From Eucommia ulmoides (lineage: Eukaryota > Streptophyta > Magnoliopsida > Garryales > Eucommiaceae): a DNA stretch of 64,000 nucleotides. Positions 24,470 to 35,029 of this stretch are shown piece by piece; positions within the stretch are counted from its first letter, which is position 1; each line of letters starts with the position of its first letter. The translations under genes and the position numbers were made by a program. The notes beneath the pieces are model-generated. The model was not told the DNA's origin and made no database searches. It was given only the letters and a program-made list of their open reading frames with translations. The stretch is from the NCBI GenBank assembly GCA_016647705.1, contig CM028335.1, forward strand, positions 8,032,818 through 8,096,817, written 5' to 3'.

Positions 24470-24666
24470 TATTAGAATCAAGAACATTCTCTCTAGAACG
24501 TTCTACTGTTAGTTTGTTATATTGAGTTTGTTAGTTGTTGAGAGTATTGGAGTTTGTTATGCTTAGTTGTTATAAGTTGTTGAGAGCTTTCATATGCCTA
24601 TATATACTGTATTCTCTCTACTTTGAAGATCAATGAAAAACAATCTTTCATTCTCAAATTCTAATA
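24470..24666 (+). repeat. 3' LTR of the 5.5-kb copia
   Basis: 197 bp, 5 differences from the left LTR by eye, preceded by TTGAGGAGGAG. The flanks outside the two LTRs (TCAAT and TCGAA) are not a clear 5-bp duplication. Confidence 0.93.
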
Positions 24667-24689
24667 TCGAATAGGCGTATCAACTATAG

Positions 24690-25337
24690 TCGGTAACACT
24701 TCAGGATGGCGCAAGGTGGGCGGAATTCCTAGTGGCGCAAGAACCCTTGCTCTAATCAAGGTCAACTATATACCCTTTGTGGATAATCTCCCATTCTCTA
24801 TGAATAATCTTGGACTTCGCTTAATTTGAATAATCAGTCAAGCTAAGTTTGCAGTTAACTGCTTAAATGGAACAGAAATTTGGGGAAGCAGAATTAAGGT
24901 AAAATTTGCAAAATTTGGATTGGAGAATAAAAATTAGGAACCCACAAAAAATGTTTGGAGCCTATCATGTATTTATGCCCTGGATAAGTGTTTCATTCAT
25001 TGCAGGAAGCCTTTTGTTGCAAAAGCCAAAGTCAATCTTATTTGGAGAATTAAATAAAAAAAAGAGTTTTATTTTAACAGGTGATGCGGAGTGTAACGGT
25101 AATGTTTCAAAAGAGATTCTTGGGAAGGAACTTGAGTGTGTAGTTCGCGAGCTTCCAAGGGTTGAGTCAAATAATATTGGTGAGTTAAACCTCCCGATGG
25201 TGGTAGGAGATAAGGTGGGTGATCATATATCTTTCGTAAATCAGAGAGATAATTCCTTGTCTAAAGAATTTAAATTAAAGAAGGTCTCCGGGGAATATCC
25301 TAAGATAAAATTTAGGGGAAGGGGAGTGAAAAATTAA
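24690..25337 (+). pseudogene. LINE ORF1 fragment with RRM domain
   Basis: Plant L1-type ORF1 proteins often begin with an RNA-recognition motif. Here the + strand reads PFVDNLPFSMNNLGL near 24776, then NGTEIWGSRIKVKFAKFG near 24866, which are the first and last strands of an RRM. The middle of the domain is missing and stops separate the parts. The following open frame of about 143 residues (24906-25337) is Lys-rich, without a known domain. Beyond it (25340-26198) lies non-coding 3' sequence of the LINE. The nested copia lies immediately upstream. Confidence 0.6.
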
Positions 25338-26198
25338 GGTAATAATGTAAACTACAACGATCTTATTCGAAAAATTTCTTTTTCTGACGATAAGATAAGT
25401 ATTTGTTCTAGGATTGTTATTTAGAGAATAGTCAAAGTGTTAGAGATAGAGAGAAAAGGCCTATGAAGTTCAAAGAATCGAATTTCAAAAAGAAAATTTC
25501 TGAATTGATCTACAAGGAATGGGTAGCCATGAAATAAGTGTACCCATTTATTTTTTTTGTATTGGAATGGCATTTCAATTATTTTGATTGGTGATTGAGT
25601 GGGTGTTTTCATTATAACTTGGGCCTAATGGTGTTATTTGGCATTTTTGGAGTGTGGCTATGTTCATGTGGTACTCCATTGGTTTGATTAGGGTTTTGTT
25701 TGCAAGAATACTCATGCTAAATGATGTTGGGGGGTTTGAGATATATTTATTTCTCACTTGTTAAAAAAGAGTGCAGGTTCCTTGATAAGCCCAATGGATG
25801 TTTCGAAGTTCATTGCACGTTATATGGAATGAATTGGGAGGTGAGATCAAAGCAGCTAGGTCTTTGGATTCCATTTGTCTGAAAATCGGGTGTAGAAGGA
25901 GAGGATCTATCTTTGGTTGAAATATTGGTGATTCAATATTGTTGCAATTTTAGTAGTTTTATCTTGTGGTGTTTGTTAAATATTGTAGTAATTCATATTC
26001 CAGGCGTTGTAGTTTGAAGTGTGTTTAGGTGTCTGAGGCTCGGGGAGTTGTTGTGAAATTTTAGCTCAAGGGTGGGTCATTTGTTGAGGCCCAAGCTCCT
26101 TGACGAAGAGGTGTTTCAGGTTATATGCCTAATTTTGGTGTGTTGTGAGAGAGATTCTTCCCCTTATTATTGTTAATATATTTAGGCTTACAAAAAAA

Positions 26199-26560
26199 AT
26201 GCATTTTTCACATCAAGCTGGTGCATTGTCTACCCAAAGGATAAGGCAAGATTGAGCACAATATGAATAATAATGGATTTCTTTACAGGACTAAATGTCT
26301 CATCAAAGTCAACACCTGCTTGTTGATGGAAGCCATTGGCGACTAGGTAGGCTTTGTACCACTCAATGGAACTATCTGCTTTGCTCTTAAGTTTGAAGGT
26401 CCTCTTACAACCCACACTATGTTGATGTAGGGAAGGAGGGACAAAAACCCAATATCTATTCTTCAATAATACATTAGATTCACTGGCCATGACTTTTCAC
26501 CATTTAGGGACACGGATAGCCTGAGTATAACAAGTAGGAGATGGAAGCAAAGCCTGTGGG
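26199..26560 (-). mobile_element. Old copia element, copy A, RT continuation
   Basis: Continues the copia broken by the LINE at 18097. It encodes the N-terminal half of a copia reverse transcriptase (matches such as VGCKRTFKLK and GVDFDETFSPV on the minus strand). Similarity to copy B ends near 26560, so integrase, protease and gag are absent here. Broken, with many breaks. Confidence 0.8.
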
Positions 26561-27030
26561 TAAGAGTGGTCATTGGCAACTAGACAAGCTTTAGCCAGGC
26601 CCCCAAGCCCATGACCACCCCACCCAACCCATTGTTTTTTTTGAAAAAAAAATACTTGATTTTTTAGCCCATGGGCGGGGCTCTAGGGTCCCTAGACTCA
26701 TTTATTTTTAGGGTAAAGCTTGGGCATGGTCATTTTTGTTCAGGTCCGACAGGCTCAACCAGACCATTTATATATATATATATATACACACATATATATA
26801 CACAAGATCAAGTAATAAGCGTTAAGTGAGATCAAGTAATAAGTTCATAAGTACAAATTATTATGTATGAATATGTTTTATAAATTTAATTTGCTATTTT
26901 AGCGATTATGTTTTAAATTATAAAAACAAATACTGACGATTTTGATTAATCAATTAATGTCGATGTTTTTAAAAACTAATGAGTTTATTAACTATTTTAG
27001 ATTTTTGTTTTTGCCAATAAAATAAAAATA
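26561..27030. other. Duplication junction region, no gene
   Basis: This spans the boundary between copy A and copy B. It contains a CCCA/ACCC-rich stretch (26595-26630), a 'GCCCATGGGCGGGG' segment near 26660, and a TA/CA microsatellite (26769-26805). No gene or recognisable element is seen. Confidence 0.6.
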
Positions 27031-27479
27031 ATAATATATTAATAACTATCAAATCTAAAAATTTTAAGAGACACACATGTAAAAACAAAACATAAAAACC
27101 TTTGAAAGTCAAAACGGATTAAACCATAATGGAAAAATTATTTTGAGGTTTAAAGATCTCAAAGTAATTATGAAGTGTTTAACATTAATTCAAAATCCTT
27201 TGGTTCATTTAAGTCTTAACATTAAATCGACTCGGGCTGGAATGCTCTTACTTTTGGGAACGTCTTTTTTGAGTTAAATTCTTAGAAGGATATGGTGGAA
27301 GCTTATGATTCTATGCTTCAAACCAACTGGTCCCAAGGGGTATCAGATTTGCTTGATCAACCGACTATGGAATATAATAATTTACTTAAGAAGGAGGAGG
27401 TCTATTGGAAACAAAAGTCTCGCGCGAACATTGGCTAGCAGAGGGAGATAGTAATTCCAAGTTTTTTTCATACGTCTGT

Positions 27480-30091
27480 TAAAATGCATAACTCTTCTCT
27501 ATGTTTGTCTTCTATTCGTCATGAAGATGGAGGTAGTTTGGTTGACCCCAATATGTTTCATGAAGCTTTTATTGAGTATTTCAAAGATTTATACTCGTCG
27601 GCCCCCGGTTTCTTTCTCCAACAATGTTTTTGCCTCCATCCTACACATTGTTTCGGATGTGGATAATGCAATGTTATTGGCTCCTTTCTCGATGGAGGAA
27701 ATCAAATATGTCATTTGGTCCATCCCAATTGACGGTGCTTTAGTTTGGATTATCTATCTTTAGGCTTTTTTCAATCTTCCGGGGATATTGTGGGTAAAGA
27801 TGTTTGGGAAGCCTCTAATTGTTTTCTTAAAGGTACTTCCTTTCCTACTGCCTTCTCAAGTACTTTGTTGATCCTTATTCCGAAGAAGTCTCAACCTTCC
27901 TTTCTCAAAGATTTCCGACCGATCAGTCTATGTAATATTTGTTATAAAATCTTTTCTAAGGTGTTATCTATCAGATTGACTACTCTTTTGCCCGAGTTGA
28001 TTTCTGGCCAACAATACGGTTTTCTTAAAGGCAGGTTCATTTCCGAAGCAATTGGGCTAGCCCAAGAGCTTTTCAAAGATTTGGGTAAGGATATTCGTGG
28101 TCGTAATGTTATGATCAAACTCGATATGGCTAAAACTTATGATAGGCTAGAGTGAATTTTTTTAATTGAGGTGCTTAAACAATATGGTTTCAGCTTAGGA
28201 TTTATTGCTGTTGTTTCTAGTTGTTTTGACTTGACTTCCTTTTCCGTGGTGTTTCAAGGGGTTTATAAGGGGTGGTTTTTTGCTTTTAGATGATTGCGTC
28301 AAGGTGACCTAATTTCGCCTTTACTGTTTATTTTGGCTTAAGAGGTGCTTAGTCGGAATATCTATCGGTCCATGATCGATGGTCGGGTTCAACTTTTTGT
28401 TACTGAAAGATGTTGTCATCTGGTTTCTCATTTGATGTTTGCAGATGACACCCTTATTTTTTGCAACGGGAGTTCTCCTAGTATTAAAAATTTGATGAAG
28501 GTGCTTGAAGAGTATCAATTGGCATCTGGTCAGCTTGTGAGTGCTCCAAAAAGTAATTTCTATTTACATCATAACTATCCAAATACGCGTCGCCTAGTTA
28601 TAGGTCTTTCAACCGGTTTTTGTCAAGGTTCCCTTCTTTGTACCTACCTTGGAGTGCCCCTTACCTATAGTCATCTTAAACCGAGTCATTTCGCTAGTCT
28701 TATCGAGAAAGTATCTAAGAAAATTGATGGGTGGAAAGCTAAGCTTCTCTCTAATGGAGGTAAACTTGTTCTTCTGAAACATGTTTTATCTTCTTTCTCT
28801 CTTCATCTTTTGGCCTTTACTTGTGTTCACAATAGTATTCTGGAGGATATGAAATCCATGTTTGCGAATTTCTTTTGGGGTCACTCAGATTCTAGAAAGA
28901 AAAGGCACTGGGTGACTTGGCATAAAATCTGTCAAGATACCTTTTCCGGCGGACTTGATCTTCGTAATCTAAAGGATATGAAGTTGGCCTTTTCTCTCAA
29001 ACGGATTTGGTCTCTGTTGAAAGGGAGTTCTCTCTGGTGTGACTTTATGCATTCCAAATATACTAATAATTTTCTGTTATCATTGTGGAAAGATCATATT
29101 GGTAGTTCTAAAATTTGGAAAGATATTTTGTCGGCTAAAAATATATTTTTGAATTTATCGAGATGGAAAGTTGGCAATGGCGAATTCACTAGTGTTTGGC
29201 ATCATGACTAGGGCCTTAGTATCCTTGCTACTGATATTCATTTTATCGACTCTTTGTATTCTGTCAAAACTTGATTACAGATTAAGGAATGGTTTTCTTT
29301 ATTGTCGTCAGAATCTGACTCTCTCATTTAGCTTCCTAGCATTAATGGCATCTTCTCCATCAAATTGGCTTGGAGGGCAATTAATGGTGAGGTGACCCCA
29401 GTTGATCATTATTTTATTCTTTGGAGTCTGCGCTTTCCTTTGAAGATTAAGATTTTCATGTGGCGGCTTTTGAAGAATAAAATTACAGTTGACGACATGA
29501 TTCAAAAAATGGGAGTGCTATTGGTGTCGGGTTGCCGTTGTTGTATTGTTCGATACACGGAAAATCTCCAACATCTGTTTTTGGACAGTGAGGTTGCCTC
29601 TAAGGTTTTGCGTCATTTCAGCTCTTTCTTTAATGTTCCTTGTATCCCTCAGCCTTTAATGCACCGTATTAAGTTGTGGTGGAACAAATTAAAAGGGAGT
29701 TCTCAATTTCAAAAAATAAGTGCGCTGATTCCGTCGTTGATTTGTTGGGAGATATGGTTAAACTGGAATCGTGCAACTCATGATAATATTCTCATGTCTG
29801 ATAAATGGATTATTTTCAAAGTCAGGAACTGAGTTAAAACGTTGAGTCCTTTGACTAATTCAAAGTCGGCTTCATCCTCTTTGGGAATCATTCTCTAGTT
29901 CTTTTGGGCTGTCCGATTAAGCAGGTATTTCGTCGATGTTTGCTGATCTGCCATTGGTCCCATTCATTGGAAGAGAGTTTCAAATTTAATGTGGATGGTG
30001 TTTTGAAGAGGGATACCATGACGTCTTCTTGTGGTAGTATTGTTTGGGACAGTAATAGGGCGGTTAGTTGGGCCTTCTTTTCACCCATTAC
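27480..30091 (+). pseudogene. LINE ORF2: RT, zf-RVT and start of RNase H
   Basis: Reverse transcriptase of a non-LTR retrotransposon. ILIPKKSQPSFLKDFRPISL lies near 27871-27930 and IKLDMAKTYDRLE near 28110-28152; a TGA then stands where the family has Trp (DRLEW). The catalytic FADD lies in HLMFADDTLIF (near 28426), followed by SGQLVSAPKSNFYLH and the thumb region in a 288-codon frame to 29211. A zf-RVT-like region lies near 29455-29600. RNase H begins FKFNVDGVL near 29980. Several stops and frame changes break it, so it is a dead copy. Confidence 0.85.
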
Positions 30092-32318
30092 TGTAACGGT
30101 CCGATTTTCTAGGGCCGCTACTACGGTTTCTTCTATAGAGAAATTAATATTAAAATCGATTGATTGAATTTTCATTCTATAGAATCCTCTAAATTATTCA
30201 AACAACGGCGACAATTTCAACTGCCTAATTGATTGATTCAATTTTTACACCGGTAACTAATAAATTCAACTATTACAAATTAATTATATATTCAGCTGAA
30301 ATTCCTGTCGCCGCTTTATTTTTAAATACTAAAATAAATTTTTGGTGCCGCCCAATTTAATAATAACATTTAAGTTTGTAATTTAATATACAATTACGAC
30401 GATAATTATAATTACCGACTTAATTATCCAAGTGCCAAAGCTTCAAAAATCATAATAATAAATTTTATTATCCTTAATATCATAACAATGATTCCATTCT
30501 AATACTGCAGTTGACAGGGTTTCTTTTATAGAGAATTTTACCCAAATAGTTCACCACTTATAAATAAATTACTAGTATCACTATTATTATTATTTCTGCC
30601 GAACGATCAATATTTTATTCTATAAATCCAATAAATTTCATCAACTAGGACGATACTTTTAATTTATATTTCACAAATCCGATAGATTAATAAATATAAC
30701 TATTACAACTTTAAATAGAAATTCTACTACAATTTTATTTATTGACGATGATAATTTTAGTAAATAATCCATATTTTAATTACTTGAAAACTAATAAATT
30801 TTACAATGCGATGGTATTGATTATAAGAGTCGATTTCACCGATTACAACAGTAAATAATAATTACAATTTTTATAAGTAGAAATTCAATTCCCGACGCTG
30901 ATTCGTCCTCACCGACCCTGCAATCAAAACTGTGGGATTGTGAGCCAACGGTCAATAGAACTCCAACCCCTCTTATACGTACATTTAATTAATACGACAC
31001 GTAAAATACATTAGCATGCTTTTTACATTGTCCAAATTATTTAATATAATTTAACAGATAAAATTTCACAAAAATTTATCATAAATCACCCAATGAAAAA
31101 CCGAGACAACAAGTTACCAGATAATTCCACAATCACACAATGAGACAATTAAATACATATATTAAGAGGGTTTGGAATTCTACCTGTCCCGAATTTTCTA
31201 TCTGAGAGATTGGATTTTGGATTATTTGTTTTTATTTAATTTTCTTCTTTCATTTCCTTGTCTTCTGTTTTTTTTTCTGCGCCCAGCCTCATCGCTGCAG
31301 TGAACGCTACAGTCGATTTTGCTTCGGGCTTACTGAATTCTCACCACCGCGACCATCACCTCACCGCCGTGGCGACATGCTTTTTTTTTTTTTCTTGTGT
31401 TTGTCTACTAGACCTTCACTGCCGAGGCCGTCACCTCACTGCCGCGATAATACGCCACCACTTTCTCTGTTCTGTTTCCCGGTTTCAATCCACCATTTCT
31501 CTCTCCTTACCAACTCGAGCGGCTCCCACACTACCACCTGAACATCCATGCACACACAATACTCACTGCTACATAATACACACCCACACACCGTAGCAAT
31601 TGAGCACATACACACACACACACACACAACAACACAAACACATACACCCACATGATCACAGATCTTTCTTCCCTCCCCCACACACAGCTGTCAGATGACC
31701 AATGCACCCAACCGATGACGACACAAACACAATCGTTGATGTCACACACACACACACACTTATCGAAGGAGCACACACACACACACACACACACACACCG
31801 TTAACACTGAAGAAACACATACACACTTCGGTCCCTAAACAGAAGAGAACACACACAATCACCGAATACACACACACACACGTTCTGATCAAATACCCAT
31901 ACACAACGAAACCCCCCCCCCCCCACACTCACCAAATGATGGCGACAAACGGCTCACACGAACAGCACACACACACACACCACACGACGCAACAACACTG
32001 TCGGTAGGACCTCCCCACACTCTGTTGACCAAAAACAACGATCACACGCACACATACACAACGACCCATACTGCCGGACCAAACAGCGACGCCACACCTC
32101 CGATCACACCCAAATGTTTTGATCAAACCTACTCACAAAACGATCGACACCCACACACGCCAATCACTCCCACCGGATGAGCAGAACACCCATGCAGACG
32201 CATGATCGCTTCTATTTTTTATTTTATTTTAGACCAAACAACACCCTCACCACTTCCCCTTACCACCGGCAGCTTTTTTTTTTCTTGTTTCGGTGATGAG
32301 TTTGAACACATGGATTGC

Positions 32319-32350
<32 letters not shown>

Positions 32351-32481
32351 TATTTTGAAAATTGCAAATTGGCCCCTATAATTTTAAATTAAATAATAAT
32401 TGACACAATCTACCCTACTATTTTTCTAAATATTCTAAAATGCAATTAAAATCATGCGGATGAAAAAGTTTGGGTCTTACA
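30092..32481 (-). repeat. Left LTR of the LARD-like element
   Basis: 2390 bp, TGTAACGGTCC to GGGTCTTACA. The order inside matches the right LTR: an ATAATTATAATTAC-rich stretch, GTGAGCCAACG, a T-rich region, a CA-rich tract (31540-32060), then a terminal AT microsatellite (about 32318-32345). A C run lies at about 31911-31924. Confidence 0.9.
31540..32060. repeat. CA-rich tract in left LTR
   Basis: Many perfect (CA)n blocks, including 31606-31630 and 31770-31798, separated by short unique words such as GATCAAA and CGATGACG. Long open frames on both strands here are compositional. Confidence 0.9.
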
Positions 32482-32499
32482 ACCCTTCCCCCTTAAAAG

Positions 32500-33312
32500 A
32501 TATTTCGTCCTGAAATTTTTGTTCAAAACAATAGTACTTCAGAATCGCACCGCATAATCATGTTAGTCACAATATCCATATTAAAATTTCAATAATCTCA
32601 TAAACGGTTTATAAATACTACCACAATCCAACTTCAAATAATAAATTTTGTTACAATACGTCAAAACCACATAAATATTTCTCAGGCACATAAATATGTC
32701 TTAACTACGAAAATCCGAGATGTCACAAAGAGTCCATAGTCACTGTAACATGTACATAAAAATATTATATAAAGCTCCAATAAATTACCCATCAACTCAA
32801 GAATAATTCAAATTACCCTTTCCGCATTAACTTCCAATATTCTTCCAATGACCCCACATTCTAGCTCTATCTAACGCTAGTAGTGGACCAATATCTATCT
32901 GAGTTATTTTTATCGGTGTACTGTCTTCATAATACGCAAATCATTTTTTATTTTTTTTGGATCAAGTTTTTATCAAAATCTATTTTCTAATAAAATATAG
33001 CTACACTGGGCAGTATCCAAATCTCAACAAAATATAACTAACTTACTGTCAATTTCAAAGTCTCAACAGAATATCTTCAACATAGAATCGATTTTTAAAT
33101 CAACTAATCAACTCACGTGTATATAATAAAATAGCATACTTCCTTGCCAGCCATAAGATCGTTTATCTCACGATCGAGAGTTACGACGGTACTGCAACCT
33201 GTACAACCGTGCCATCTACAGTGACTAGCAGTCGTAACTTGTACGACTGTGCCATCTACAGTGACTATGAGTGCCAGGGCCATTATATATCCCCAATAGT
33301 AGGGGTAACCAC
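32500..33312. other. Interior of LARD-like element, left part
   Basis: AT-rich, with no coding seen. At 33140-33312 it contains a GATCG..GAGTTACGACGGTAC..CTGTACAACCGTG..ATCTACAGTGAC block that recurs at 39325-39450. This duplication within the element's interior predates the Athila-like insertion. Confidence 0.7.
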
Positions 33313-35029
33313 TGATATGTGTAAATTACCTACATATTTCCAATCCGAATTTGTTAGTTTTCGAGTACGTTTATAGTTATTTTTATGTATTTTAATTAGT
33401 TTTTATATTTTTTGTATAAATCAGGGGTGTGGGGCAAAAACATAAGAAACTGGAGCGAAAACGATGAGAACGAACCAAAGCAGTTCGAAGTTACGGTGGA
33501 TAAACAAGCTCGGAGGCTAAAAGATAAAATAGGCCCACTGACTAGGTGTCTAGACCACCGCCTAGGCAATGAAGAAGCTGAGAAAATAGCAAAATGTTAC
33601 TGACGGACGACCACCTAGGCGAAGATTCCATCGCCTAGGCAAAAATCCAGCAGAAGACGAAGATGGGCTATTGACAGCCGCTCGCCTAGGCAAAGTTTTT
33701 TTCGCCTAGGCGAAAATCCGATAAAATGTTCTCCCAGTCCACCACCTATTTCACCGCCTAGGCGATCAGCCGAACCGCCTTAAATTCTCCTAGGCGAAGT
33801 TTTCTTCGCCTAGGCGGATTTTCCCTACACAGTCTTGAGATATTTTTAGGATATTTTGGCTATAAATACTCCATCTCCTCCCCCTTGGCCGAAATCTCTC
33901 ATGCTATCTTGGTTTTTTGAGCACCTTAGGATATATTTAAGCCTAGGTTTAGGAGTTTCAGAGGTGGAGCTCACATCTCGAAGTGGAGAAGACGGCGAAT
34001 CGATCGTAGAGCGTTCTTAGCGGTTTATCTTCGGATGAAGCTAAGTTCTTCGATTGTTTTTTCTTATTTCTTTATCTTAGGATCATGTGAGCATGTTTAG
34101 CTCATTATTTTATTGTAAATGCTGCTATGACCTCGAGTTAAATATAGATTGCAGTAGGGATTAACACTATATTTATAAATACGTTGTTTGGATGATTGTG
34201 GTGTTTTGTTTGTAATTGTTCTTCATAGTTTGGTTGTATTTATCGTATTGTTTGTTTATTATACTTAGAATGGTAAATGGAGAATATGGGGTTTTGACAA
34301 ACCCCGGATTCGGATTAAGGAAGACAAATGCCACGATTCTATAACCTGGTTGGGGTTTGAATTGTGGATAATCGATGACGTGGGTCAAGACACACGCTAC
34401 CTAGGGTCGTTAAGACATTGAGAGGGACTTCTTCATTGGCTCAAAATTGCGTTATATCCCTCGTCTTACACTCGGGAGAGGTGACGAATGAGTTTTAGAA
34501 CGGAGATTGTTGATAGGGTAAATACAACGCGACGATCTAATAATCCGGGAGGGAGTTGGATTGTGTGCAATCAATGACGCTAGGCGAGACTCACGTGACC
34601 TAGGGTCGTTAAGACGTTGAGGGAGAGTTCTTCATTGACTCAAAGTCATGTATTCCCCCATCATACACTCAGGAGAGGTGGCGGTGAAGTTTACATACCG
34701 AGATTGTCAAATAGGTCGAACACCGTAAATGTGAGTAAATCGGAATCAAACACGTATTTGTAAACATGTTAATCCCTAGGTAATTATTCACCCTAAAACA
34801 TATTAGCATATTAGTGTAGTTAATTTAGGTTATATTAGTATTAGTTTAATTAATTAATTACATTTGTTTTTCGCCTAGATAAAATTAGGTCACAACAAAC
34901 GCGGTATTCGATAGTAACGACACCAATCCCTATGGATATGATAACCCAATATTTCACGATCACACTATACTAAAACTTAGACCTCGTATACTTGCGAGTG
35001 TAAGTAGCGGCGTATTTTACGCCCTACCA
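33313..35029 (+). repeat. Left LTR of Athila-like element
   Basis: 1717 bp. It holds a cluster of CCTAGG-centred palindromes (33555-33815), a likely promoter (GGCTATAAATACTCC near 33861), and two related GGGAGAGGTG blocks near 34440-34700. The TATA box places transcription within the LTR; this is inference from sequence. Confidence 0.9.
33550..33830. repeat. Cluster of CGCCTAGGCG-type palindromes
   Basis: About eight CCTAGG-centred sites in 280 bp, most within TCGCCTAGGCGA or CCGCCTAGGCGG and spaced about 20-50 bp. Matching clusters lie in the right LTR (about 37275-37530) and, inverted, in the solo LTR (about 41460-41580). Confidence 0.9.

Larger units (their letters stand above)
19144..24666 (+). 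mobile_element. Ty1/copia element (5.5 kb), broken
   Basis: Fossil LTR retrotransposon nested in the LINE. Identical-length LTRs of 197 bp (19144-19340 and 24470-24666) differ at 5 positions by my count, with inverted ends TATTAGAA/TTCTAATA. A primer-binding site TGGTATCAG follows the left LTR directly, and the polypurine-like TTGAGGAGGAG precedes the right one. Parts in order: gag with a CCHC knuckle near 20276-20320, protease near 20615, GAG-pre-integrase near 20930-21130, integrase 21180-21600, reverse transcriptase from about 22230, RNase H to about 24400. A MITE interrupts reverse transcriptase. LTR divergence of about 2.5% suggests 1-2 million years under usual plant rates (inference). 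It is broken, with several breaks. Confidence 0.93.
18098..26198 (+). mobile_element. ORF1-only LINE with 15-bp TSD, interrupted by copia
   Basis: L1-type LINE inserted in the old copia. Target duplications are ATGTATTCTTCACAT (18083-18097) and ATGCATTTTTCACAT (26199-26213), 13 of 15 identical, with a short A tail (ACAAAAAAAA) before the right one. Without the nested copia it is about 2.6 kb: a 5' region of about 1.05 kb (18098-19143) and 1.53 kb after it (24667-26198). It encodes remnants of an RRM-type ORF1 protein, but no endonuclease or reverse transcriptase is seen. It therefore looks like an internally deleted LINE mobilised in trans. The 5' part at 18170-18990 has several closed frames and no protein I can assign. 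Confidence 0.75.
7620..26560. repeat. Segmental tandem duplication, copy A
   Basis: The order of laccase 3' flank, laccase, promoter, spacer and minus-strand copia matches copy B base by base over long stretches. Pairs include 7620-7790 with 27050-27185; 7795-10475 with 46425-49850; 10600-10842 with 49870-50090; 13700-13985 with 50455-50735; 16219-18097 with 50740-52510; and 26214-26560 with 52515-53880. Gaps in copy A are accounted for by a probable Helitron, a solo LTR and a LINE. The copia insertion therefore predates the duplication. Homology to copy B fades near 26560. Confidence 0.85.

Noticed and set aside
33412-33603. 63-codon frame in the Athila-like LTR
   Set aside because: It lies in LTR DNA with palindromic repeats; no similarity to Gag or other proteins.
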